From Collinsella aerofaciens (GTDB lineage: Bacteria; Actinomycetota; Coriobacteriia; Coriobacteriales; Coriobacteriaceae), in NCBI RefSeq assembly GCF_015548375.1, contig NZ_JADMWW010000006.1, positions 39,407 through 103,406 on the forward strand: a DNA stretch of 64,000 nt, given 5' to 3'. Below, one piece after another: positions 44,461 through 53,008 of this stretch. Numbering within the stretch: the stretch's first letter is position 1; each line of letters opens with the position of its first letter. The notes below the pieces were generated by a model. The model saw nothing but the letters and a program-made list of their open reading frames with translations, made no database searches and had not been told where the DNA came from. The translations under genes were made by a program, and so were the position numbers.

Positions 44461-45981
44461 GTGGCCCAAGAGACGTTTTGCGATCGCCTGCGACAGACTA
44501 TGTCCAATCGCGACGTTCGCCAGTCGGACGTAATCCGCGCATCGGAGATGCTCGGCAAAAAACTCGGCAAGAGTCAGATGAGCCAATATGTGAGCGGCAA
44601 GACGATCCCGCGGCGCGATGTGGCTGAGCTGCTCGCCCGTATTTTGGAGGTCGATGTTACCTGGCTGCTCGCCGGCGACGCCGATCAAGGCGAGGCATCA
44701 TCACCCCGCAACGATTCCAAGCCCGAACCCCATCCCTCAGCTCAAATTGCAAGGAGCACCACCATGCGTACTTTTTCTAAATCCACCAAACTCGACAACG
44801 TCCTGTATGACGTGCGCGGTCCCGTCGTCGACGAGGCCGCCCGTATGGAGGACGAGGGCGAGCGCATCCTCAAGCTCAATATCGGCAACCCGGCGCCCTT
44901 CGGTTTCCGCACACCCGATGAGGTCATCAAGGACATGCGCCAGCAGCTGCCCGACTGCGAAGGCTATTCCAACTCGCATGGCCTGTTCTCCGCGCGCAAG
45001 GCGATCATGCAGTATTCGCAGATCAAGGGCCTGCCCAATGTTCAGATGGAGCATATCTACACGGGCAACGGCGTGTCCGAGCTCATTCAGCTTTCGATGA
45101 ACGCGCTGCTCGACAATGGCGACGAGATTCTGATCCCCAGCCCCGACTATCCGCTCTGGACGGCGTGCGCTACCCTTGCTGGCGGTCATCCCGTACATTA
45201 TCTGTGCGATGAGCAGGCGGATTGGTATCCCGACCTGGAGGATATGGAGTCCAAGATTACGAGCGCGACCAAAGCCCTCGTCATCATCAACCCCAACAAC
45301 CCCACGGGCTCTGTCTATCCGCGCGAGGTGCTCGAGGGCATCGTCGAGATTGCACGCAGGCATCAGCTGATGATCTTTGCCGATGAGATCTACGACCGCC
45401 TGTGCATGGACGGCTACGAGCACGTCTCGATTGCCTCGCTCGCCCCCGATCTGCCCTGTGTCACCTTTAGCGGTCTGTCCAAGTCGCACATGATCGCGGG
45501 CTATCGCATTGGCTGGATGGTGCTTTCGGGCAACCAGCGCTGCATGAGCGACTTCATCATGGGCATCAACATGCTCTCTAACATGCGCCTGTGCTCCAAC
45601 GTGCCGGCTCAGTCGATCGTTCAGACGGCACTCGGTGGCCATCAGTCCGTTAACGACTACATCCGTCCCGGCGGCCGTGTCTACGAGCAGCGCAACTTTG
45701 TGTATGAGGCGCTCAACAAGATTGACGGCATCTCGGTGGTTAAGCCGCGTGCAGCGTTCTACATCTTCCCCAAGATGGATGTGAAGAAGTTCAACATCAC
45801 CGATGACGAGCAGTTCGCCCTTGACCTGCTGCACGAGAAGAAGATTCTGATCACGCGCGGCGGCGGCTTTAACTGGGCCGAGCCCGATCACTTCCGCATC
45901 GTGTACCTGCCGCGCATGGAAGTACTCAAAGAGTCCCTCGAAGACCTCGCCGACTTCTTTGACCATTACCGCCAATCGTAG
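44461..45981 (+). CDS. XRE-type HTH domain fused to AlaA-like aminotransferase
   Basis: The 506-aa frame encodes an HTH_XRE-like domain (about residues 1-85, KSQMSQYVSGKTIPRRDVAELLARI), a linker, and from residue 102 a complete class I aminotransferase of the AlaA type (TKLDNVLYDVRGPV, KLNIGNPAPFGF, NPNNPTGSVYP, PLP lysine K341 in LSKSHMIAGYR). AlaA converts pyruvate plus glutamate to alanine plus 2-oxoglutarate. GTG 44461 follows AAGGAGG. A second site, AAGGAG, precedes in-frame ATG 44764, exactly where stand-alone AlaA proteins begin, so two products are possible. Upstream AATTGAAC repeats suggest autoregulation. Confidence 0.88.
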   Translation: MAQETFCDRLRQTMSNRDVRQSDVIRASEMLGKKLGKSQMSQYVSGKTIPRRDVAELLARILEVDVTWLLAGDADQGEASSPRNDSKPEPHPSAQIARSTTMRTFSKSTKLDNVLYDVRGPVVDEAARMEDEGERILKLNIGNPAPFGFRTPDEVIKDMRQQLPDCEGYSNSHGLFSARKAIMQYSQIKGLPNVQMEHIYTGNGVSELIQLSMNALLDNGDEILIPSPDYPLWTACATLAGGHPVHYLCDEQADWYPDLEDMESKITSATKALVIINPNNPTGSVYPREVLEGIVEIARRHQLMIFADEIYDRLCMDGYEHVSIASLAPDLPCVTFSGLSKSHMIAGYRIGWMVLSGNQRCMSDFIMGINMLSNMRLCSNVPAQSIVQTALGGHQSVNDYIRPGGRVYEQRNFVYEALNKIDGISVVKPRAAFYIFPKMDVKKFNITDDEQFALDLLHEKKILITRGGGFNWAEPDHFRIVYLPRMEVLKESLEDLADFFDHYRQS

Positions 45982-46033
45982 GGGATTAGGTGCCTGCCGC
46001 CGCAAGAATCGAGGCGTCGCAGGATAGACATAC

Positions 46034-46149
46034 GACAGCGAGCGAGCCGCATTTGCGCCAAGGTGACGTGAAATGAGAGGGCGCTGACCTTCTGGTCGCG
46101 CCCTCGAAATTGAACGTCAGATTGGCGTGAATGCGGCTCGCGCAGCGTC
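46034..46149. repeat. 115-bp structured repeat, copy A
   Basis: This imperfect palindrome has outer arms GACAGCGAGCGAGCCGCAT and its counterpart near 46130-46149, and an inner hairpin of GGGCGC-GACC with GGTC-GCGCCC (46079-46104). It is inverted relative to copy B (49309-49423) with high similarity over the whole length. It lies downstream of the XRE-AlaA gene. A separate hairpin, CCGCCGTTC/GAACGGCGG (46157-46178), adjoins it and abuts the deformylase stop. Confidence 0.8.
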
Positions 46150-46180
46150 AAGTGGTCCGCCGTTCGGTAGAACGGCGGAA

Positions 46181-46591
46181 CTAAATAACAATCCCGTTGC
46201 AGTGGTCGATTTCGTGCTGGATGATCTCGGCGGTGTAGCCCGAGAAGTTTTTGATGCGGTGAACGAAGTTCTCGTCCAAATACTCAACCTTAATGCGGCG
46301 ATAGCGGGTGCAGGGACGCTCGCCGATCAGCGAGAGGCATCCTTCGCCCGTCTGATAGGCATTGACCTGTTCAAGAATTTGAGGGTTGTACATCAGGAGC
46401 GCCCTGTTGCCGTCCTTTACGCAGATGATGCGTTTGCGCACGCCGATCATGTTGGCGGCGAGGCCCACGCACTCGCGCTCATGCTCGTGGAGTGTATCTA
46501 GGAGATCCTGCCCGGTCGCGGCGTCATCGGGGCCCGCGTCTTCGGAAGGCAGGCGCAAAAAGAACTCGGATTTCATGATGGGCTTAATCAT
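46181..46591 (-). CDS. def: Peptide deformylase family protein
   Basis: The 136-aa protein has motif 2 EGCLS (83-87) and motif 3 HEIDH (126-130), so metal ligands and catalytic glutamate are present. Motif 1 reads GLAANMIG, with Met in place of the usual Gln that helps hold the oxyanion. Deformylases remove the formyl group from nascent N-termini. ATG 46591 follows GAGGAGC; the frame is open further upstream. It is one of two deformylase relatives in the window, and a fully canonical def is probably elsewhere in the genome. Confidence 0.85.
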   Translation of the reverse strand: MIKPIMKSEFFLRLPSEDAGPDDAATGQDLLDTLHEHERECVGLAANMIGVRKRIICVKDGNRALLMYNPQILEQVNAYQTGEGCLSLIGERPCTRYRRIKVEYLDENFVHRIKNFSGYTAEIIQHEIDHCNGIVI

Positions 46592-46796
46592 GGCGGGCTC
46601 CTCATGTCTTATGCTTTCGTGGACTTTTAATAATAGCGCGGAAGGAAAGCTGTGCGTCCGCGTTACAATCTTTCGACGTTGGACCATGTTGCCAGATTCG
46701 TCGTGTACGGCGTCTGGCGTAAGTCTAGGGCTCATTTTTCGCCCTGGACTGTTCCTCTGGGGCGATGCGACTGTCGTTCCAAGAGGAAGGAAATGC

Positions 46797-48212
46797 ATGG
46801 GGAGCAAATCTCAGCAACAAGTTCAAGTAGCGCCATCGGCCACTGCGGCGATTCTCGTCGTAATGTATATTGCAGCCTTTGTTGCCGCGTTTAACGAGAA
46901 CATCATTAACGTGGCGTTGCACGACATTATGGCAGCCTTTTCGGTGAGTGCCACCACGGCGCAGTGGCTCGTCTCGGGCTACATGATCGTGACGTCGATC
47001 TTTACGGCCATCATGGCCTTCCTGTCCGGCCGTTTCTCGACGCGCAAGCTGCTGTTTTTCGCATGCGGATGCATGGTCGCCGGCGAAGTTCTGTGTCTGG
47101 TCGCTCCGTCGTTTAGCGTTTTGCTGCCAAGCCGTATTTTGCAGGCCGCGGGATCGGGTATCTTGTTCCCGCTCATGATGAACGTGGTGCTGTCTTGCGC
47201 CCCGCGCGAGAAGCTTGGTCTGTATCTGAGCCTGGGCGGTGCCTGCATTACGCTGGGGCCGGCGTTTGGACCCGTGATCAGCGGTCTTATGTGCACGTTG
47301 TTTGGCTGGAGGGCGGTGTTCGTAGTGCCGCTGGTGGGCGGCATTGTGGTCGCTGCGGCGGGCGTAAAGCTTGTTCAGAATGTCGGAGAGCGCTCGAGCA
47401 CCACGCTTGATATTCTGTCGGTTGTTTTGCTCGCCGCCGGCATTACGGCATTCGTGTATTCCGTAGGCGAGTTCTCGACCAATCCGATTGCCGGCATCGT
47501 GGCGCTTTTCGCCGCCATTGTGCTGCTCGGCCTGTTTGCGGCCCGTCAGCTCAAGCTCGAGCATCCGGTGCTTAACGTGCGTCCCATGGCAAGCGTTCGT
47601 TTTTGGCCCGCGTGACTGCTTGTGGTGGTGTCGATGATGACGACGTTCTCGATGAGCGTTTTGTTGCCGCTCTATTTTGAGGGCGCATACGGCATGACCG
47701 CACTTATTGCGGGCTTGCTCATTTTGCCGGCGATTGCCTGCAACGCCGTGACCTCGATTGTGGGCGGACGCGTGATGGACGCCCGTGGCGCATGGCCGCT
47801 GCTGCCGGTCGGCTTTGCCCTGATTGCCGTGGGGCAGACTGCCATCTCGATGACGGCGGCAAGTATGAACATCGGCGTCGTCGTGGCGCTGACCGTTGTG
47901 GTGTATGCCGGAGTCGGTTTGGTGCTGAGCCCCTCGCAAACGGCCGGCTTGGAGACGCTGCCTGCCGCTGAGCATCCCCACGGAACGGCATTGCTTAACA
48001 CGTGGAACATGATTGCCGCATCGTTTGGCCCATCGCTGTTTATCGGTCTGCTCTCGAGTTCTGCGGCGACTGCCGGCGCGGCTGGCGCTGCGACCGACGT
48101 TGCCCAGGCGATTGGATTTGCAATTGCCGTGCGTGTGGCGGCTGTGATTGCCGTGGTCGGGTTCGCGACGTCGCTGGTGTACGCTCGTCGCGAGTCGCAC
48201 ATGTCGCATTAA
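46797..48212 (+). pseudogene. MFS (DHA2-type) transporter interrupted by in-frame TGA
   Basis: Read through, the frame gives a 471-aa, 14-TM drug:H+ antiporter (MFS motifs include FNENIINVALHDIMAAFSVS and LPSRILQAAGSGILFP). At codon 273 a TGA (47613-47615) follows VRFWPA; the same frame continues without shift through LLPLYFEGAYGMTALIAGLL to the normal end at 48212. A single TGG-to-TGA change would explain it. GGAAGGAA precedes ATG 46797. It may be a recent inactivation, a sequencing error or low-level readthrough; truncation after about 9 TM helices should be inactive. Confidence 0.82.
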
Positions 48213-48364
48213 TGTGTGCACATAGATTCTGCAGCTAGATTGGATGGCAACACCATAAACTAATGGACGTTTTGCCGAGAGGCATGAATGTTTAAAGCGC
48301 AAAGAGTGCGCGACGGGCCCCGCGAATGGGGCGATGATGCCCGAGAGGGCTAAGAAGGAGTCTC

Positions 48365-49276
48365 ATGTCCGAGAACGAAGAGATCATGAACGAGACCGAG
48401 AACGAGACCATGGCTGCCGAGGTTGAGGCAGTCGAGACCGTGGAGACCGAAGCTGCCGAGGTTGAGGCTGCTGACGAGGTTTCCGCCGAGGAGGAGGCCG
48501 AGGTTGTCGAGGCCGCCGTTGATTACGATGACGAAGAGCTGATGGACAAGATGCAGAAGGCCGCCCGCCTGCTGCGTAGCCGTCGCTTTGCTATTTCCAA
48601 GGAGGAGGAGGCCAAGGCCGAGCGCATGGCGAACATCGAGCGCGCCATCAAGCTTCTTGACCTCAAGCCCAAGATGGAGCAGAAGGAAATGTCCGACCTG
48701 CTGGGCATGCGCCTCCGTGAGCTCGATGGCCTGATGGCCGAGGCCGAGGCTGCCGATCTGGTCGGCCGCATCGACGACGCCGAGGGCGATATGCGCAAGA
48801 TTGTTGTCTTCGCCGCCGAGGATGCCGCTGAGGGCCTGGTCGAGCTTGCCAACAAGAAGGAGAAGCTCCTGCCCGAGCTTTCTTATGAGGAGGCCACCGA
48901 GCTGATGGCCGCTCTCGATAAGGTTATCGCTCCGCTCGTCGCCATGGGCCTGGACGAGGACCGCGGTCCTCGCGGCGGCCGTGACGACCGTGGCGGCCGT
49001 GGCGGCGACCGTGGCGGTCGCGGCGGTTTTGGCGATCGCGGTGGCCGTGGCGGTGACCGTGGCGGTCGCGGTGGCGATCGCGGCGGCCGTGGCGGCTTTG
49101 GTGACCGTGGCGGCGACCGTGGCGGTCGCGGCGGCTTTGGCGGCAACCGTGGTGGCTATGGCGATCGCGGCGGCAACCGTGGTGGCTTCGGCGGTAACCG
49201 TGGTAACGACCGCGGCGGTCGTGGTGGCGACCGTGGCGGCCGCAACGGCGGCGGCTTCCGCGGTAACCGTTTTTAG
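48365..49276 (+). CDS. Acidic, winged-helix-like protein with C-terminal RGG-repeat tail
   Basis: The 303-aa protein has three parts. Residues 1-58 are very acidic and low complexity. Residues about 60-195 are ordered and helical, with MEQKEMSDLLGMRLRELDGL resembling a winged HTH. Residues about 200-303 are almost only Arg, Gly, Asp, Phe and Asn, with 20 RGG motifs and interspersed GGFG/GGYG. RGG tails bind RNA and drive condensates in eukaryotic RNPs and a few bacterial helicases. AAGGAGTCTC precedes the ATG. A strong hairpin follows the stop. Function unknown; RNA or DNA binding is inferred. Codon usage is highly biased, suggesting strong expression. Confidence 0.8.
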   Translation: MSENEEIMNETENETMAAEVEAVETVETEAAEVEAADEVSAEEEAEVVEAAVDYDDEELMDKMQKAARLLRSRRFAISKEEEAKAERMANIERAIKLLDLKPKMEQKEMSDLLGMRLRELDGLMAEAEAADLVGRIDDAEGDMRKIVVFAAEDAAEGLVELANKKEKLLPELSYEEATELMAALDKVIAPLVAMGLDEDRGPRGGRDDRGGRGGDRGGRGGFGDRGGRGGDRGGRGGDRGGRGGFGDRGGDRGGRGGFGGNRGGYGDRGGNRGGFGGNRGNDRGGRGGDRGGRNGGGFRGNRF

Positions 49277-49303
49277 TTACGGCGTTTTACCAAACGCCGT
49301 AAC
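49276..49303. terminator. Hairpin after the RGG-protein gene
   Basis: GTTACGGCGTTT (49276-49287) pairs perfectly with AAACGCCGTAAC (49292-49303) around TACC. It starts at the last base of the stop codon. No T-run follows. Confidence 0.6.
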
Positions 49304-49308
49304 GGGCC

Positions 49309-49423
49309 GACGCTGCGCGGGCCGCATTTGGACAATCTGACGTTCAACTTCAAGGGCGCGACCAGAAGGTCAGCGCCCTTTCGTTTCACGTCACCTTGCC
49401 TCAAATGCGACCCGCTCGCTGTC
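49309..49423. repeat. 115-bp structured repeat, copy B (inverted to copy A)
   Basis: Its reverse complement aligns along its whole length with 46034-46149, including the inner GGGCGC/GCGCCC hairpin and the GACGT stretches. Copies A and B bracket a 3.2-kb segment with def, the broken MFS gene and the RGG gene. Confidence 0.8.
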
Positions 49424-49458
49424 CGTCCTCTGCCTGCGGCGTTGTCTTGCCCCGGATG

Positions 49459-49537
49459 CGGCAGTTAGGGACGTTCCTTTTCTGCCGGCAGCTTGGGACA
49501 CTCCTTGTAGTCATTGGGGACGTTCTTAAACGACTAC
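49459..49537. repeat. Two GGGAC-core palindromes in tandem
   Basis: CGGCAG/CTGCCG (49459-49464 and 49482-49487) has a loop with GGGACGTTCC. GTAGTC/GACTAC (49508-49513 and 49532-49537) has a loop with GGGGACGTTCTT. They match the elements at 888-945 and 14864-14894 respectively. Confidence 0.75.
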
Positions 49538-49546
49538 ATAGAACAA

Positions 49547-49606
49547 GAGTGGATGATCTCCCGGTTTGAGCCTGCATTCAAGCTCAAAGTGGGAGATCAT
49601 CCACTC
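49547..49606. repeat. 60-nt near-perfect hairpin with 16-bp arms
   Basis: GAGTGGATGATCTCCC (49547-49562) pairs with GGGAGATCATCCACTC (49591-49606); TTTGAGC (49565-49571) and GCTCAAA (49582-49588) extend the stem. It lies 25 bp past the pdxT stop and is followed by T-rich sequence on the plus strand. It may be a terminator or a structured element. No gene is seen from 49277 to 49631. Confidence 0.7.
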
Positions 49607-49631
49607 TCGTTTCGTTTGTTGATTTCGATGC

Positions 49632-50219
49632 CTACATTTGTAGGAACAGTTCGTGGAGGCGGGTATCGTCGTCGAGCTCGGGGTGGAAGGTTACGCCGAG
49701 CTGGTTGCCCTGACGGGCGGCGACAATACGACCGTCGACTTTCGCTAAGGCCTTGGCGTCGCCGTGGACCTCGACGATGCGGGGCGCGCGGATAAACGTC
49801 AGCGGCACTTCACCGTCGATGCCGGCTATTTGCCCCTTGGTTCGAAAGCTGCCGAGCTGCCTGCCGTAGGCATTGCGCTCGACAAGTACATCCATGGTTT
49901 CCAGACGCGGCGCGCCCTTATCGTCATGGGCGGCAAGGTCGTGAGCCAGTAGAATCAGGCCGGCGCAGGTGCCCAGGACGGGCATACCTTCAGCGATACG
50001 GGCACGAAGCTCCTCGAGCATGCCCAACTCATCAAGCAGCTTCCCTTGAACGGTAGACTCGCCGCCGGGAAGTACCAGACGGTCAAAGTCCTGCTTCAAA
50101 TCAGCCGCCTGCCTCAGCTCAATACAGTGTGCGCCAAGCTCGAATAGTCTTGCCTCGTGCTCGGCAAATGCGCCTTGGACCGCCAGCACGGCGACCGTTT
50201 GGTCTGCATAATCGCTCAT
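49632..50219 (-). CDS. pdxT: Pyridoxal 5'-phosphate synthase glutaminase subunit
   Basis: The 195-aa class I glutaminase supplies ammonia to PdxS. It has GGEST (residues 52-56), the nucleophile C85 in GTCAGL and a His/Glu pair in FHPELD near 176-178. It ends the pdxS-pdxT operon, starting 20 bp after the pdxS stop. PdxR, encoded divergently from pdxS, should control it. Confidence 0.95.
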   Translation of the reverse strand: MSDYADQTVAVLAVQGAFAEHEARLFELGAHCIELRQAADLKQDFDRLVLPGGESTVQGKLLDELGMLEELRARIAEGMPVLGTCAGLILLAHDLAAHDDKGAPRLETMDVLVERNAYGRQLGSFRTKGQIAGIDGEVPLTFIRAPRIVEVHGDAKALAKVDGRIVAARQGNQLGVTFHPELDDDTRLHELFLQM

Positions 50220-50239
50220 GTGCGATCCTTTCTGCCGGA

Positions 50240-51130
50240 CTAGCGTCCGCGCTCCTCCATGATGATTTCGATCTCGTCGGCGTTGATGCCCACCATGGCC
50301 TCGCCCAGGTCCTCCGAAAGCTCGGCGATGAGCTTGGCATCGGTGAAGTTTGCCACGGCCTTGACGATGGCGGCGGCGCGCTTGGCGGGGTCGCCGCTCT
50401 TAAAGATGCCCGAGCCGACAAAGACGCCCTCGGCGCCCAGTTGCATCATCAGCGCGGCGTCGGCAGGGGTCGCTACGCCGCCGGCGGCAAAGTTCACAAC
50501 GGGAAGCTTGCCCGTGGCATGGACCTCGCGCACCAGCTCGACCGGAACCTGCAGTTGCTTGGCTGCCTCAAAGAGCTCATCATCGCGCAGGGCAACAACG
50601 TCGCGGATTTGCTTTTGGATCTTGCGCATGTGGCGCACGGCCTGGACCACGTCGCCCGTGCCCGGCTCGCCCTTGGTGCGAATCATCGTGGCGCCCTCGG
50701 CAACACGGCGCAGCGCCTCGCCCAGATCGCGGGCGCCGCAGACAAACGGGACGTCAAACTGGGTCTTGTCGATGTGATAGACGTCATCGGCAGGGGAGAG
50801 AACCTCGGACTCGTCGATGTAATCGATCTCGATAGCCTGCAGGACCTGCGCCTCGACAATGTGACCGATGCGGCACTTGGCCATAACAGGGATGGAGACG
50901 GCCTCTTGGATGCCCTTGATCATCTTGGGGTCGCTCATGCGCGAGACGCCGCCTGCGGCACGGATGTCGGCCGGGATGCGCTCGAGTGCCATGACGGCGC
51001 AGGCGCCTGCCTCCTCGGCGATGCGTGCCTGCTCGGGCGTGGTGACGTCCATGATGACGCCGCCCTTGAGCATCTGCGCGAGTTCGCGATTGAGTTTGAC
51101 GCGATCGGCCTTGCTGGTCTGTTCTGCCAT
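50240..51130 (-). CDS. pdxS: Pyridoxal 5'-phosphate synthase lyase subunit
   Basis: The 296-aa TIM-barrel enzyme makes PLP from ribose 5-phosphate, glyceraldehyde 3-phosphate and ammonia. The sequence is highly conserved, with [20 protein letters not shown], the [10 protein letters not shown] lysine and [19 protein letters not shown] 51130 follows GGGAGCAACC; the frame is open to 51172. It is the first gene of pdxST and divergent from pdxR across 145 bp. Confidence 0.96.
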   Translation of the reverse strand: MAEQTSKADRVKLNRELAQMLKGGVIMDVTTPEQARIAEEAGACAVMALERIPADIRAAGGVSRMSDPKMIKGIQEAVSIPVMAKCRIGHIVEAQVLQAIEIDYIDESEVLSPADDVYHIDKTQFDVPFVCGARDLGEALRRVAEGATMIRTKGEPGTGDVVQAVRHMRKIQKQIRDVVALRDDELFEAAKQLQVPVELVREVHATGKLPVVNFAAGGVATPADAALMMQLGAEGVFVGSGIFKSGDPAKRAAAIVKAVANFTDAKLIAELSEDLGEAMVGINADEIEIIMEERGR

Positions 51131-51275
51131 GGTTGCTCCCTTGGTTGGCATGTGCATTGCTTGACGGAACATCCTATCGGGGAGCTGGGTATGGCAAAAT
51201 ACTCAGTTTTCGAGATAATAATAATGTCAGCCTAATACCAGATTGAACAGCTCGATAAGGTCAGGTGGCAAACTC

Positions 51276-52715
51276 ATGCTTGACTACAATTTGGAAAAAC
51301 GCGGCGAAGCATCGCTTTATGAGTATGTTTACCAGCAAATTCGAGATGATATTGTTGCTGGACGTATTGTGGCGGGGGAGCATCTTCCGTCTAAGCGCGC
51401 CTTTGCCAGTCATCTGGGAATCAGTGTCATTACCATCGAGAATGCATATAGCCAGTTACTTGCCGAGGGCTATATTTGCTCAATGCCGCGTCGTGGCTAC
51501 TACGCTTGCAAGCTTCCGGATGCACCGGTTTTGCCTTTGGCTTCGCAGGGCATCGACCGAGATACCGTCTCTGTGGGCCTCAGCGCGCATGATGTCAACG
51601 GACAGGTCGAGCTGTTCGATGCACTTTCTCCTTCCGCTTTGGAGGCGGCGCGGCTTTGGCAAAGCGCACTACGGGCGACGCTGGCATCCGAAGATGAGCG
51701 CGAAATCTTTTCGCCCGCACCGGCGCAGGGCACCGCTCGGCTGCGACGCGCAATTGCTCACCATCTGCGTGGGACAAGGGGCATGAATGTCGACCCCAAC
51801 AACATTGTTATCGGTGCAGGCGCCCAGCTGCTCGATACCATGTTGGTTCAGTTGCTTGGCGCTGACAAGGTGTATGCTGTTGAGGACCCGGGCTATTTGC
51901 GTCTGACGCGCATCTATCAGGCTATGGGCTGCCAAGTACGACATATCCCGTTGGATGACGACGGCGTGGACCTGAGCGCTCTGCAGAAAACTGGGACCGA
52001 TGTCCTTCACCTTATGCCGTCCCATCAGTATCCCACCGGTCTTGTGACGAGCATTGCGCGTCGCTATGCGCTGCTGAGCTGGGCCGCCGAGCGACCAGGT
52101 CGGTATCTCATCGAAGATGACTTTGATTGTGAGTTTCGCCTTGCCGGCAAGCCAATTCCCGCGCTCGCGTCGATCGATGCCTCCCAGTCGGTTATCTACA
52201 CCAACACGTTTTCGAAGAGCCTGTCATCGGCGTTGCGTCTAGCGTACATGGTGCTGCCCGATGAGCTAATGGAGCGGTTTAGGCGCAACCTTGGTTTTTA
52301 CGCCTCGTCGGTGAGTTCTGTTGACCAGGTCGCTTTGGCTCGTTTGCTGGAATCGGGTGATTACGAGCGACATGTGAACCGCGTGCGCGTTCGTGCTCGC
52401 GAGGCGCGTGATGGCCTGGCGGCGCTTGTACGGAAGGCATTTCCGGCAGGGGAAGTCTCGATCGAACACGCAGACGCGGGCCTTTACTGCACCGTGGTTG
52501 CGGAGCGTGGAACGGGCGGAAGCACTATTGCACGGGCCCTCACGCGCTCGAGCATCCCTTTTATCGATATCGGTGACTGTTTTTGGTGTGCCGATGGCGC
52601 ATCTGCCCCTGAAAACTCAAGTCAAATTCTTGTTCAGTATGACGATTTGAGTCCAAAAGCGCTAAATACCTTGGAATCGCAGCTAATGGGAGCGCTCTGC
52701 AATCTAAGTGAGTAG
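51276..52715 (+). CDS. pdxR: MocR/PdxR-type GntR regulator with aminotransferase domain
   Basis: The 479-aa protein joins an N-terminal GntR winged HTH (about 10-75, PSKRAFASHLGISVITIENA) to a fold-type I aminotransferase domain with PLP lysine K314 in TFSKSLSS. Divergence from pdxST identifies it as the PLP-sensing regulator PdxR. ATG 51276 follows AGGTGG. The last three codons and stop (CTAAGTGAGTAG, LSE*) run into the terminal repeat of a 119-bp element at 52706-52824, so the natural C-terminus may have been altered slightly. Confidence 0.9.
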   Translation: MLDYNLEKRGEASLYEYVYQQIRDDIVAGRIVAGEHLPSKRAFASHLGISVITIENAYSQLLAEGYICSMPRRGYYACKLPDAPVLPLASQGIDRDTVSVGLSAHDVNGQVELFDALSPSALEAARLWQSALRATLASEDEREIFSPAPAQGTARLRRAIAHHLRGTRGMNVDPNNIVIGAGAQLLDTMLVQLLGADKVYAVEDPGYLRLTRIYQAMGCQVRHIPLDDDGVDLSALQKTGTDVLHLMPSHQYPTGLVTSIARRYALLSWAAERPGRYLIEDDFDCEFRLAGKPIPALASIDASQSVIYTNTFSKSLSSALRLAYMVLPDELMERFRRNLGFYASSVSSVDQVALARLLESGDYERHVNRVRVRAREARDGLAALVRKAFPAGEVSIEHADAGLYCTVVAERGTGGSTIARALTRSSIPFIDIGDCFWCADGASAPENSSQILVQYDDLSPKALNTLESQLMGALCNLSE

Positions 52716-52824
52716 GCATTTGGAACTTTGGCGACCAGGCAGTTTTGTAACAAGCTATCTACCTGCGGTTTTGAAAAGCAGGATGACCGGGCTGCTCGGA
52801 ATGTTCAAAAAAGTCTACTCACTT
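52706..52824. mobile_element. 119-bp MITE-like element, copy 1
   Basis: It starts AAGTGAGTAG and ends CTACTCACTT (52815-52824), with inner TTGGCGACCAGGC and GCTGCTCGGAA. Its left end supplies the SE* codons of pdxR. Same length and orientation as copy 2 (54127-54245). The rest of the gap to 53008 has an 11-bp inverted repeat (GTTTTCAACAG 52860-52870, CTGTTGAAAAC 52915-52925) and no gene. Confidence 0.75.
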
Positions 52825-53008
52825 GCCGCGTAAAGCTTCTGCATGAGAAAAAAAATGGGGTTTTCAACAGGGCTTCGTCCAGCTCTCGACAAGCTTTTGG
52901 CCAGTTGGGGAGGGCTGTTGAAAACTTGGCAGTCCGTTCGGCGCCATTTTTGGTGCGTTCGCGCCAATGCGTGACTGACTGGGTTGAAATTCGTGTTCTC
53001 CTGTGCCT

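Noticed and set aside
44740..44766. Frameshift or assembly join between the XRE and AlaA parts
   Set aside because: The frame is continuous with a sensible linker and both domains are complete; fusion is real in this sequence.
47613..47615. Selenocysteine codon
   Set aside because: No SECIS-like hairpin follows immediately and MFS transporters are not selenoproteins; a nonsense change is simpler.
46725..48302. 525-codon open frame opposite the MFS pseudogene
   Set aside because: Shadow frame rich in His/Arg/Gln; MFS reading on the plus strand is clearly the real one.
48883..49146. Pro/Arg repeat ORF opposite the RGG tail
   Set aside because: Mechanical complement of the RGG codons, not an independent gene.
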